A stretch of 31,144 nucleotides of DNA, taken from the NCBI GenBank assembly GCA_003171295.1, contig PMYF01000641.1:1-31144 (forward strand), read 5' to 3'. Positions within the stretch are counted from its first letter, which is position 1; each line of letters begins with the position of its first letter. Positions 23,343 to 31,144 of the stretch are shown piece after piece. Position numbers and translations under genes: made by a program. The notes under the pieces were generated by a model, which had not been told where the DNA came from, searched no databases, and worked only from the letters and a program-made list of their open reading frames with translations. Origin of the DNA: Acidobacteriota bacterium. GTDB taxonomy: Bacteria > Acidobacteriota > Terriglobia > UBA7540.

Positions 23343-24199
23343 GAGGCCTGTTCTTTCCCCGTAGTGTCCAAATATTGGATGCGACTGAAAACGCAAGAGG
23401 TTAGAGAATCTGTTCTGCCCAAGCCTGCCGCATTTCACACCCCACTTCGGGATGCTACGCCGTCACAATGCGTCTGACATTCGATCCATTTCGGCAACAG
23501 CTGGTATCGCTCGCCACCTGGTTCAACCAACATCCGCACCGGATGATCAACCATTTGAAACCTTGACTTAAAAGCCCTCTTCCCAACCTGATGGCGGAGA
23601 GGGGCCGGCGTGAATTATCATCACCTCGGCAAACCGTTCGACCCTGGCACGAGAGTTGAGGTGCTTCCAAATTGTGTATATGGAATAACATAGAACCAAC
23701 AAGTCTGCGGAGCGTCAATCTTGTATCTTGTTTAAATTCAATGAAATCGGGCCAGCAATTGAGCGCTGGCCATGGCCCGTGCCATGCAAGCTTACTATAT
23801 GAGGACTCTTAGGGCAGCCTTATTGCCAGTTAAAACTGTCAGAGAGTGCTGTACAATCCTGAAATTGAGAAAAGGAGGAGGCTACTGTCAGACTCGGTGT
23901 ATTTGAGTCTTAGCTCTCCGGGTATTTTCGAGGCTATCGTGCCTGCGAATGGTCACCCAACAAACATATTGCTGACAGTTGCTCCTGATATCACTCAGAA
24001 ACAGCGGCGATTGGCCCTCTTCTTGATCACAGCTTCAGATACGCAGTCCGATTCCAGTCGAGCCCGAGCGTTCGCATGTCTAGTAATCCTGACCTCCGGT
24101 TTGACGCTCATTTCGATTTCGTTTTGGAATCGTTATTCCCTGCCCGACCGAAAGCAAGTAAGTCATTAATTTCAATTGCTCTTAGGGGAGGACACACGC
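23343..24199. other. 857-bp gap before the second TonB receptor
   Basis: No convincing gene, tRNA or terminator was found. A 107-codon frame at 23846-24169 begins with GTG, has no homology I recognise and poor codon character; it includes an AGGAGGAGG at 23873-23881 and a hydrophobic stretch near its end, so a degraded or very small membrane protein cannot be excluded. ACTGTCAG occurs at 23835-23842 and 23884-23891 and inverted at 23972-23979, a possible regulatory repeat. The presumed promoter of the downstream receptor gene lies somewhere here but no clear -35/-10 pair stands out. Confidence 0.4.
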
Positions 24200-27100
24200 A
24201 TGACAAGAAAGCATAGTCTGATTGCCGTGGTGCTAGCCGGAATTCTTCTCTCACTAAGTGCTGTTCAGCTCCGGGGCCAGACGGGGGCGAGCGCACAGAT
24301 TTCGGGTTTGGTTTCAGACCCAAGTGGCGCTGTTGTGCCGAACGCGAAGGTGGCAGCTATGAAAGTCGACACCGGGCAGGTTCGGACGACGCTCAGTGGC
24401 CTGGATGGACTCTACGTCCTTCCGAATCTTCCGGTGGGATCTTACAAACTCGAGGTTCGGGCCGGCGGTTTCACCACGTTCGTCCAGAGTGGAATCGTGC
24501 TTGAGGTGAGCAACAACGTATCGATTAACGTCACCCTCCGAGTTGGGGAGGCCCTACAGCACGTCGAGGTGAGTGCGAATGCCACCATGGTGCAGGCCCA
24601 GACGACTTCCGTGGGGCAGGTCATGGATGACAGGCGGGTTCTTGACCTACCCTTGAACGGCCGCCAGGCGACGGACCTGATCATGCTGATGGGCGCGGCA
24701 ACGAACGCGACCGACCAAAACGTAACTGACATCAAGACCAGCAAAAACTACTTTAGTTCGGATAGCATCTCGGTTGCCGGCGGACAGTCCAGTGCGACGA
24801 GTTATCGTTTGGACGGCGGCACGCACATGGACAACTTTTCGAACATCAATCTCCCCTTTCCCTTCCCCGATGCCATTCAGGAATTCAGCGTTCAGACCAG
24901 CAGCCTCACGGCGCAGTGGGGGCTTCACCCTGGAGCCCAGGTCGAGGTCGTCACCAAATCCGGGACTAATCAAATTCACGGAGATGCGTTTGAATTCGTT
25001 CGCAACGGGACCTTCAATGCTCGCGATTTCTTCGCCTCGACGCAGGACACCCTGAAGAGGAACCAATTCGGCGGTACGATTGGAGCGCCGCTTAAACGGG
25101 ATAAGCTCTTCGGGTTCTTCGGTTACCAGGGAACTCGCATCAGGACCGCCCCGCCATCCTCAATCGCCCACGTACCCACACAAGCCGTGCTCAACGGCGA
25201 CTGGAGCCATATTGAATCTGGCAGTTGTCAGTCGAGCGGCGCTGCGCGCACGATCGTCGACCCGGCAACAGGAACGCCGTTTGCCAATGATTATGTCGAT
25301 CCCTCCCGTTACAATCAGCAGGCGCTAAACCTGCTGAAATACGTTCCCCCTTCCTCCGATCCCTGCGGGGAGATCACGTACGCGATTCCGGAGCCGCAGA
25401 GGGAAGATCAATATATTGGCCGAGTGGACTGGAACCAGAGCGCCAAGAACAATTTCTTCGGGCGGTACTTCTTCGCTGACTACAAAAGTCCGGCCGCGTT
25501 TGACAGCAACTTCCTGCTTACAACACAGCGCGGAGTCCTTGACCGCACCCAATCGGTTACTCTCGGGGACACTTATTCGATCACTCCCAACACCCTTAAT
25601 TCCGTCCATCTTGCCTGGACACGTCTTGCCATTACGCGCGGACCGGCGGCGGACCAGAAAAACCTGGCGGACTTTGGCGTAAACATATTTCCGGCCGTAC
25701 CCAATGGGATCGATCTGGGGATCAACGGCTATTTCGGCATCGGCTGTGGCACTTGTGCCCCCGCACTTTTCAAGAACAACGTCGCGGAGGCTGCGGACGA
25801 CGTGGATCTGATGCGAGGCAAGCACCACATGTCGCTGGGCGCGGATTGGATCCACTACGAGTACCCCTATGCGAATAATGCCTATGCGAATGGAGGATTT
25901 ACTTTCAACGGGCAATTCTCGAATGATGGGCTGCTCGATTATCTGCTCGGGAAAACCAGCTTGTTCGATCAGGGAAACCCCACGCAGTTCAACGGCCGGC
26001 AGAATTACATTGGCGTCTATTTCAACGACAACATTCAGTTCAGCAAGCGGCTCAATGTGAACCTGGGTTTGCGCTGGGAACCTAACTTCCCCGTAACCGA
26101 AACGCACAATGCGGTGGATCACTTCTCTCAGACCGCGTTTACGGCCGGCACGAAATCCAGCCTGTATGACAACGCGCCGCCCGGCCTCTCCTACCCCGGC
26201 GATTCCGGCGTGCCTCGTGGCTATACCTACAGCAAGCTATCGGCATTGGCGCCCCGTATAGGGATCGTGTGGGACCCGACAGGCAGCGGGCGGCAAGTCA
26301 TTCGCGCCGGCTATGGGGTGTTCTTTGACACCATACCGACTGCCTACTTCGAGGACCAGACTCAGGGCGCTCCGTGGGGGAGCGTGGTCAATTTAGACAG
26401 TCCGGCAGGTGGTCTGACAAATCCATGGCTTGGATATCCTGGCGGCAATCCCTTCCCACTGCCGTTCCCTCCCGGCAAGAATGCGGTTTTCCCGTCCGGG
26501 AGTTCTTACTATGACTATCCTTTGAACTCACACCCGATGTACGTGCATCAGTGGAATCTCAGCTATCAACTCCAGCTAACCAGCAACTGGCTGCTGGCAG
26601 CGGATTACGTGGGCAACAAGTCCACTCACATCTGGACCGGAGAGGATATCAACCCCGCCGTTTTTATCCCCGGAACCTGCGGTGACGCACCGTGCTCGAC
26701 GACCGACAATGAAAGCCAGCGACGAGTGCTCTATCTCATCAATCCCGTTACCGGCTCGCAGTTTTCGGATATTTATCACCTGGACAGCGGCTCGAATGGG
26801 GAGTACGAGGGGCTCCTGCTGAAGCTCCAGCATCGCTTCAGCAACCACTACACGATTCTGGGTAACTACACTTATTCGCATTGCATCAGCGAGGGCGATT
26901 TCCAAGGCGATATGGGTGGTCCTTACACCCAGATGCCATTCAACCGAAACGGGGAGCGTGGCAACTGCGGTTTCGACATCCGCCAGATCTTCAATCTAAC
27001 CTTCATTGCTCAGACGCCGCGGTTTGCCAGTCCGTGGGTGAACAGGTTTGTGGGCGGCTGGCAACTCTCGCCGATTGTCTCCTATCACACGGGAACATGG

Positions 27101-27490
27101 TTTTATCCGCTCGATGGCGTCGACAATTCTATGAGCGGGATTTTTCTTGATCGCCCGGACGCGATTGGCAACCCTTATGTCAGGACCACCACGGGCTCGC
27201 TCCAGTGGCTAAACCCCAGTGCCTTCGCGCTCAGTGCGCCTGGCACGTTTGGCAATGCCGGCAGAGCTTCGCTCGAGGCACCCGGATATTTTGATGTTGA
27301 CGCAGCCGTCGTTCGATTCTTCAACATCACGGAGAGCCACCGTGTGGAATTGCGGTTCGAATTCTTCAACGCGCTAAACCACGTCAATTTCCAGGCCCCG
27401 GATAACATTGTGACGGATGCAACGTTCGGCCAGATCCTGAGCGACGTTAGCCCGCGCATCCTGCAATTTGCGCTGAAGTATACGTTTTGA
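24200..27490 (+). CDS. TonB-dependent receptor 2, Oar-like, with carboxypeptidase-regulatory-like domain
   Basis: A 1096-residue outer-membrane receptor. It has a signal peptide (about 1-26), a carboxypeptidase-regulatory-like domain (about 32-115, ISGLVSDPSGAVVPNAKV...LPVGSYKLEVRAGGF), then a plug (about 125-260, RVLDLPLNGRQATDLI, YRLDGGTHMDN, VEVVTKSGTNQIHGDAFEFVRN). The large barrel ends LQFALKYTF with terminal Phe. It is only distantly similar to the first receptor outside the domain framework, so a different ligand is likely. The ATG at 24200 follows GGGGAGG at 9-nt spacing; a TTG eight codons upstream is unlikely. It has no copy of the GGTATGA word and lies upstream of three sugar-metabolism genes, which suggests a separate carbohydrate-uptake role. 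Confidence 0.95.
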   Translation: MTRKHSLIAVVLAGILLSLSAVQLRGQTGASAQISGLVSDPSGAVVPNAKVAAMKVDTGQVRTTLSGLDGLYVLPNLPVGSYKLEVRAGGFTTFVQSGIVLEVSNNVSINVTLRVGEALQHVEVSANATMVQAQTTSVGQVMDDRRVLDLPLNGRQATDLIMLMGAATNATDQNVTDIKTSKNYFSSDSISVAGGQSSATSYRLDGGTHMDNFSNINLPFPFPDAIQEFSVQTSSLTAQWGLHPGAQVEVVTKSGTNQIHGDAFEFVRNGTFNARDFFASTQDTLKRNQFGGTIGAPLKRDKLFGFFGYQGTRIRTAPPSSIAHVPTQAVLNGDWSHIESGSCQSSGAARTIVDPATGTPFANDYVDPSRYNQQALNLLKYVPPSSDPCGEITYAIPEPQREDQYIGRVDWNQSAKNNFFGRYFFADYKSPAAFDSNFLLTTQRGVLDRTQSVTLGDTYSITPNTLNSVHLAWTRLAITRGPAADQKNLADFGVNIFPAVPNGIDLGINGYFGIGCGTCAPALFKNNVAEAADDVDLMRGKHHMSLGADWIHYEYPYANNAYANGGFTFNGQFSNDGLLDYLLGKTSLFDQGNPTQFNGRQNYIGVYFNDNIQFSKRLNVNLGLRWEPNFPVTETHNAVDHFSQTAFTAGTKSSLYDNAPPGLSYPGDSGVPRGYTYSKLSALAPRIGIVWDPTGSGRQVIRAGYGVFFDTIPTAYFEDQTQGAPWGSVVNLDSPAGGLTNPWLGYPGGNPFPLPFPPGKNAVFPSGSSYYDYPLNSHPMYVHQWNLSYQLQLTSNWLLAADYVGNKSTHIWTGEDINPAVFIPGTCGDAPCSTTDNESQRRVLYLINPVTGSQFSDIYHLDSGSNGEYEGLLLKLQHRFSNHYTILGNYTYSHCISEGDFQGDMGGPYTQMPFNRNGERGNCGFDIRQIFNLTFIAQTPRFASPWVNRFVGGWQLSPIVSYHTGTWFYPLDGVDNSMSGIFLDRPDAIGNPYVRTTTGSLQWLNPSAFALSAPGTFGNAGRASLEAPGYFDVDAAVVRFFNITESHRVELRFEFFNALNHVNFQAPDNIVTDATFGQILSDVSPRILQFALKYTF

Positions 27491-27563
27491 TTTCGAATTA
27501 GAGCACGATTGAACTCGACGAGATTCATTCCGTTCTCTCCTGCTATACTGAGCGGCGGATGTT

Positions 27564-27611
27564 GTAGCGGTAGTCTCTGAGCACCGACGCGCGGTCAGAG
27601 ACCACCGTTAC
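27564..27611. repeat. Long imperfect inverted repeat after TonB receptor 2
   Basis: The 17-bp arm at 27564-27580 and the arm at 27595-27611 match as reverse complements at 15 of 17 positions around a 14-bp loop. No T tract follows, so it is not a classical terminator, though it could protect the receptor mRNA 3' end. Its look (GTAGCGGTxGTCTCTGA) suggests a member of a dispersed repeat family; a genome-wide search would show this. It fills part of the 260-bp gap before the epimerase gene. Confidence 0.6.
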
Positions 27612-27750
27612 AGCCGAGCCCGCATCACCCACGTGGCGCTGTTTAGATCGTGCGCTTCCGTATGTCAGGTTCTCCGTCGTATTGCTACAATCTGGTACTA
27701 CCTGCCTTGCAGGAGTCAATTCGCCGCAGCGCGGAATGGACAAACCACCT

Positions 27751-28698
27751 ATGAAAGAGTTTTCTCGGCGTGAATTCTTGCTGGGCACTTCGATCTTCGG
27801 CCTGGGCTTGAGGGCTGGGCTTCGGAATTCCTTGGCGGCACCCAGAGGACCCCACTTGGAGTTTCCAACGAACCCGCGAGCGCGCCTCGCAGTAACCTCC
27901 TGGCCGTTCCGCGAGTTCATCGACAGCCCTAATAATCCATATCGGAACCGGGACAAGCCCGGCATGGACATCAAAGACTTTGCCGGAATGGTCGCCAAGA
28001 AATTTGGCGTTCAGAACATTTGCCCCTTGGCGGCACACTTCCATTCCACAGACCCTGCTTATCTCGATGCTTTTCGTCAGTCTGTTGAGCAAGCCGGTTC
28101 CCATCTTGTTGACTTGGGGCTAGGGGGCCGCAGTTTCTGGGACCCCAACAAAGCCAAGCGTCAAGTGGCGGTGGAGTACGGCCAACACTGGGTTGATCTC
28201 GCCCTCAATCTGGGCTCTCCCAGCGTTCGCCAGCACCTGGGCGGCGCGAGAGGCGTAGAGGCAGACGTCGAGTTGGCTTCCCAGACTTTAGGACGACTGG
28301 CGGAATATGGGGTGACGAAGAACATCCTGGTCAATCTCGAGAATGACGACCTTCGCAATGAGGATCCATTTTTCATCGCAAAGGTCATCGAGAAGGTGGG
28401 CAATCCCTATCTGCGAGCCCTGCCCGATTTTGGCAACACCCTTGGCGGGGGCGATACCGGCTATAACGAGCGGGGCGTGGCCGCGATGCTCAAGCACGCT
28501 TACGGCGTGTGCCACGTCAAAGAACTGGTGGTGACTGATAGCGGTAAGACTTACAAGGTCGGATTGCCCAAGATGTTCGAGCTCGCCAAAGCAAGCGGAT
28601 TCAAAGGCTATTTCATGATGGAATGGGACGGGGGGCCTGGCGACCCCTACCAGGGCACAGAGCAGTTGGTGGCCGAGACCTTGAAGAATTTGGGATAG
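27751..28698 (+). CDS. Tat-exported sugar phosphate isomerase/epimerase-like protein (AP endonuclease 2 TIM barrel)
   Basis: A 315-residue protein with a twin-arginine signal at the very N-terminus (SRREFLLG followed by a hydrophobic stretch). The mature part is a xylose-isomerase-like TIM barrel starting RLAVTSWPFREF. Candidate metal ligands are Glu in VNLENDD, Asp in ALPDFGN, His in VCHVKEL and Glu in FMMEWDG, in the usual order. Proteins of this type epimerise or isomerise sugars and their keto derivatives. The ATG at 27751 puts the twin-arginine motif at residues 5-6; an ATG five codons upstream (27736) is the alternative. It is the first of three consecutive genes with the DUF6807 and Gfo/Idh/MocA proteins, a frequent combination in Acidobacteriota and Planctomycetota sugar loci. 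Confidence 0.85.
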   Translation: MKEFSRREFLLGTSIFGLGLRAGLRNSLAAPRGPHLEFPTNPRARLAVTSWPFREFIDSPNNPYRNRDKPGMDIKDFAGMVAKKFGVQNICPLAAHFHSTDPAYLDAFRQSVEQAGSHLVDLGLGGRSFWDPNKAKRQVAVEYGQHWVDLALNLGSPSVRQHLGGARGVEADVELASQTLGRLAEYGVTKNILVNLENDDLRNEDPFFIAKVIEKVGNPYLRALPDFGNTLGGGDTGYNERGVAAMLKHAYGVCHVKELVVTDSGKTYKVGLPKMFELAKASGFKGYFMMEWDGGPGDPYQGTEQLVAETLKNLG

Positions 28699-28779
28699 CA
28701 TCAAGCCCGCCATGTGTACCAATCCTGCCGCGTTGACCCTGACGCGAGATTTCGGAATGCATTTCGAGGAGGCGCATTC

Positions 28780-29775
28780 ATGATCCATTACAAGTCTGGA
28801 ACTTTTCTGGCGGTGATGGGTGGATTGCTTTTCGCAGTTGCGGCGTTTCCCGCCGGAGACGCGGTCGAACTCGTTCGGAAAGGCGATCAGGTTGATGTCC
28901 TCATTGGCGGGAAGCCCTTTACGACATACTACTTCTCCTCCGACGTTGCAAAGCCATACTTTCAACCTTTGCGAAGTGTTCTAGGCACAATCTTGACGCG
29001 GGACTTTCCCAACGGCAACACCATCCCAGCGGAACACCTGGAGGACCCAAGCCTGGAACCTCATCAGCGTCCCATGTTTTTCGGCCATGGAAACATCGAA
29101 GGCATTGATTTCTGGGGCGAGGCAGTATTTCCGAAATATAGTGACGACACGGTTTTTGGACGCGCGACGGTTCGCAAGCTTGAGGAGATCCGGGGCGGCG
29201 GCGATTCCGGTGTGCTGCGAGCCGATTTCGAGCTGGCAGACCCTGGCGGCCGGGTGATCGCGGACGAGATTCAATCTTTCGTCTTCGGCGGCGGCCAAAA
29301 CACGCGGTGGATTGATTGCGAGATCACCCTCGTGGCCGATCACGGCTCGGATGTAACCGTGGGCGACACCAAGGAAGGAACCTTCGGGATCCGCTTGGCC
29401 AAGGAACTGAATTCACCTCGCGGGCACATGGTGAACTCGACGGGCGCGGAGGGTGAAAAAGCGATCTGGGGTAAGCGCGCGGATTGGGTGGACTACGATG
29501 GTACGGTGGCGGGAGAGGAACTGGGCATCGCGGTATTCGACAGTCCAAAGAGTTTTCGCCACCCGACCTACTGGCATGCACGGGGTTATGGCCTGCTCGC
29601 TGCGAATCCCTTCGGCTGGAGAGAGTTCTTTAACGACCCGGAGAAGGACGGGAGCTGGACAATATCACAAGGCAAAGAGTTGAAGTTTCGTTATCGCGTT
29701 TTCATTCATCACGGGGACTACAAGCAAGCCAAGGTCGCCGAGGCCTATCAGGAATATGCCAACCACGAACGATAA
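28780..29775 (+). CDS. Secreted DUF6807 (PmoA-like) protein
   Basis: A 331-residue protein with a signal peptide (about residues 8-26, ending AAFPAGDA) and a single all-beta domain. Motifs include VLIGGKPFTTYYFSSDVAKPYFQPLRS, FPNGNTIP, EPHQRPMFFGHGNIEGIDFW, FGIRLAKELN, WVDYDG, and SFRHPTYWHARGYGLLAANPFG. These match the family formerly labelled methane oxygenase PmoA, now DUF6807; it is not a methane monooxygenase subunit. The function is unknown, but genes of this family repeatedly accompany Gfo/Idh/MocA oxidoreductases and sugar isomerases, as here. The start at 28780 has GAGGAGG 8 nt upstream. It lies 81 bp after the epimerase gene and 149 bp before the oxidoreductase gene. Confidence 0.88.
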   Translation: MIHYKSGTFLAVMGGLLFAVAAFPAGDAVELVRKGDQVDVLIGGKPFTTYYFSSDVAKPYFQPLRSVLGTILTRDFPNGNTIPAEHLEDPSLEPHQRPMFFGHGNIEGIDFWGEAVFPKYSDDTVFGRATVRKLEEIRGGGDSGVLRADFELADPGGRVIADEIQSFVFGGGQNTRWIDCEITLVADHGSDVTVGDTKEGTFGIRLAKELNSPRGHMVNSTGAEGEKAIWGKRADWVDYDGTVAGEELGIAVFDSPKSFRHPTYWHARGYGLLAANPFGWREFFNDPEKDGSWTISQGKELKFRYRVFIHHGDYKQAKVAEAYQEYANHER

Positions 29776-29924
29776 ATAATGCCCAGCGGCCCCTTCAATG
29801 CGCGTTACGCAGCGACGGGGAGCCGCAACCCTCAGCCATGACACTCCATGTCTTTTCCGGCATGATGTTTGTAAGGAACGTCAGATAGGTGAAGACTTCG
29901 AAATCCAAGGCAAGAGGGGATGCA

Positions 29925-31144
29925 ATGCGCAGCATTAATCGTAGGACTTTTCTTCATCAAGCCGTGGGTGCAGTGGCGGGCGGGGCCGCGATGGGGAGCA
30001 CAGCTCAAAGTTATGCCCGCATTGTCGGAGCCAATGACCGCCTTTCTCTCGGCCACGTCGGCATCGGCAATCGTGGTCGGGGACTCGAATTCATCGTGTC
30101 CAAGTTGAAGGATAAGATGAACGTGGAGGTGACGGCGGTTTGCGACATCTGGAAGGTGAACCGTGAGCACGCGGCATCAACGGCAGGGAAGACTTACGGG
30201 CGGGCACCCCGCACTTACATGAATCTCGAGGATATGCTGGCGCTCAAAGACGTTGACGCCGTGATCATTTCGACGCCTGAACATCAGCATTCGCCGATGC
30301 TGAAGATGGTCGCGGAGGCGGACAAGCATGCTTATGTCGAGAAGCCCATGGGCAATGTCCTCGAGGAAGCCAAGGCGGCGCGTGATGCTGTGCTCACGCG
30401 TGACCTAATCGTGCAGGTGGGAACCCAACGGCGGAGCGAGCCCTACCAAGTGGCAGCCCGTGAATGGTACAGGCAAGGTGTAACCGGGGACGTCAGCAAA
30501 ATCGAAATCGTATGGGATTATCAGGGCCCACGCTGGCGGGGCCGCCCGGAGGTGAAACACATCCGGGAAGAGGACACCGACTGGAAGAAGTGGTTGATGA
30601 CCAAGCCCTACCGCCCTTTCGACCCGCAACTCTATTTTGAGTACCGGCTCTACAAGGAATTCTCAAGCGGCATCGTCGACCAGTGGATGAGCCACGCCAT
30701 CGACATGGTTCATTGGTTCATGGACGAACATTTTCCTGTCTCGGTCGACGCGAACGGGGGGATCTTCGCCTGGCACGACGGCCGCGAGAATCCGGACACT
30801 TTCCAAACCTTGCTTACCTATCCCAAGGGCTTCCTGGTCAGTTATGCGACGAGTTTTGGGAACGACTACCTTAGCTTCTTTCGCATCATGGGGAAAAAGG
30901 GGACGCTCATCAATTTCGGACCGGAAGGCACACCGCGCTGGAAGTGGGTGGAGGAAAAAGGGGACGCCGAGGCAACGCCCGACATTCCGCACGAGCAGAA
31001 ATGGCTGTCGCTGCCGGGTGACGGGGGGCGCGGCCCGGGATTGACCCCCGACGAAGATTTATCGCACATGACCAACTGGCTGGAAGCATTGCGTGCCTCG
31101 CGGCAACCTTCCGCACCCGTCCAGGCTGGCTACGCGCACTCGGT
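29925..31144 (+). CDS. Tat-exported Gfo/Idh/MocA-family oxidoreductase, 3' end outside the window
   Basis: The first 406 codons of a Gfo/Idh/MocA dehydrogenase; no stop codon is reached before the window ends. A twin-arginine signal (NRRTFLHQ plus hydrophobic AVGAVAGGAAMG) is followed by the dinucleotide-binding start LSLGHVGIGNRGRG. Then come VTAVCDIW, AVIISTPEHQH and the conserved catalytic-region AYVEKPMGN, followed by the substrate domain (FSSGIVDQWMSHAIDMVHWF). Members oxidise or reduce sugars or inositols with NAD(P), and Tat-exported forms carry the cofactor folded into the periplasm. The ATG at 29925 with AAGAGGGG upstream is the start; an overlapping ATG at 29920 is in another frame. 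It probably acts on the same sugar as the preceding epimerase and DUF6807 proteins. Confidence 0.92.
   Translation, partial: MRSINRRTFLHQAVGAVAGGAAMGSTAQSYARIVGANDRLSLGHVGIGNRGRGLEFIVSKLKDKMNVEVTAVCDIWKVNREHAASTAGKTYGRAPRTYMNLEDMLALKDVDAVIISTPEHQHSPMLKMVAEADKHAYVEKPMGNVLEEAKAARDAVLTRDLIVQVGTQRRSEPYQVAAREWYRQGVTGDVSKIEIVWDYQGPRWRGRPEVKHIREEDTDWKKWLMTKPYRPFDPQLYFEYRLYKEFSSGIVDQWMSHAIDMVHWFMDEHFPVSVDANGGIFAWHDGRENPDTFQTLLTYPKGFLVSYATSFGNDYLSFFRIMGKKGTLINFGPEGTPRWKWVEEKGDAEATPDIPHEQKWLSLPGDGGRGPGLTPDEDLSHMTNWLEALRASRQPSAPVQAGYAHS

Noticed and set aside
23846..24169. 107-codon frame before TonB receptor 2
   Set aside because: It starts with GTG without a well-spaced ribosome-binding site and has no recognisable domain. 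It is mentioned only in the gap entry.
28780..29775. Particulate methane monooxygenase subunit (PmoA)
   Set aside because: The old family label is misleading. The sequence is a soluble secreted beta protein with no multi-helix membrane architecture.
29920..30108. Overlapping ATG frame at the start of the oxidoreductase
   Set aside because: It is five bases upstream in another frame and gives a short product. The frame from 29925 has the Tat signal and dehydrogenase motifs.

Overview
The window looks like part of an Acidobacteriota chromosome, probably a Solibacter/Bryobacter-like soil lineage. The evidence is two very large Oar-like TonB-dependent receptors with an N-terminal carboxypeptidase-regulatory-like domain, Tat-exported sugar enzymes, a DUF6807 (PmoA-like) protein, and the kinds of IS and group II intron remnants common in that phylum. 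Taxonomy is inferred from gene content only; no rRNA or tRNA gene was seen.

Layout. (1) Positions 1-2213 are a graveyard of mobile elements. It holds a broken DDE transposase, a 5'-truncated group II intron reverse transcriptase followed by a recognisable intron domain V/VI, and then a piece of a second reverse transcriptase into which that intron seems to have inserted. (2) Positions 2214-9934, all on the minus strand, hold three DUF4832-like secreted TIM-barrel proteins (two clearly tandem duplicates), a secreted TPR protein and a pair of half-size EamA transporters. (3) Positions 9935-10361 are a regulatory gap with a palindromic repeat. (4) Positions 10362-23342 on the plus strand begin with a FadR-type GntR regulator and continue with a TonB receptor, a threonine-synthase-like PLP enzyme, an SDR dehydrogenase, an M24 hydrolase, a GATase1-like protein, a fourth DUF4832-like protein, a second M24 hydrolase and an AstE/AspA-type deacylase. 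(5) Positions 23343-31144 hold a long gap, a second TonB receptor, a Tat-exported sugar isomerase/epimerase-like protein, a DUF6807 protein and a Tat-exported Gfo/Idh/MocA oxidoreductase that runs off the window.

How it may work together. A 17-bp word, identical at 14 positions in three copies, lies upstream of the DUF4832 pair, the EamA pair and the first TonB receptor, always in the same orientation relative to the gene. With the GntR gene in the middle, this points to one substrate-responsive regulon: outer-membrane uptake (TonB), periplasmic processing (DUF4832-like), inner-membrane transport (EamA pair) and cytoplasmic catabolism (M24, AstE-like, PLP enzyme, SDR). The M24 plus AstE-like pair resembles the hydrolase/deacetylase pair of ectoine degradation (EutD/EutE, DoeA/DoeB), so a cyclic or N-acylated amino compound is a reasonable but unproven substrate. 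The last four genes look like a separate carbohydrate-utilisation unit.
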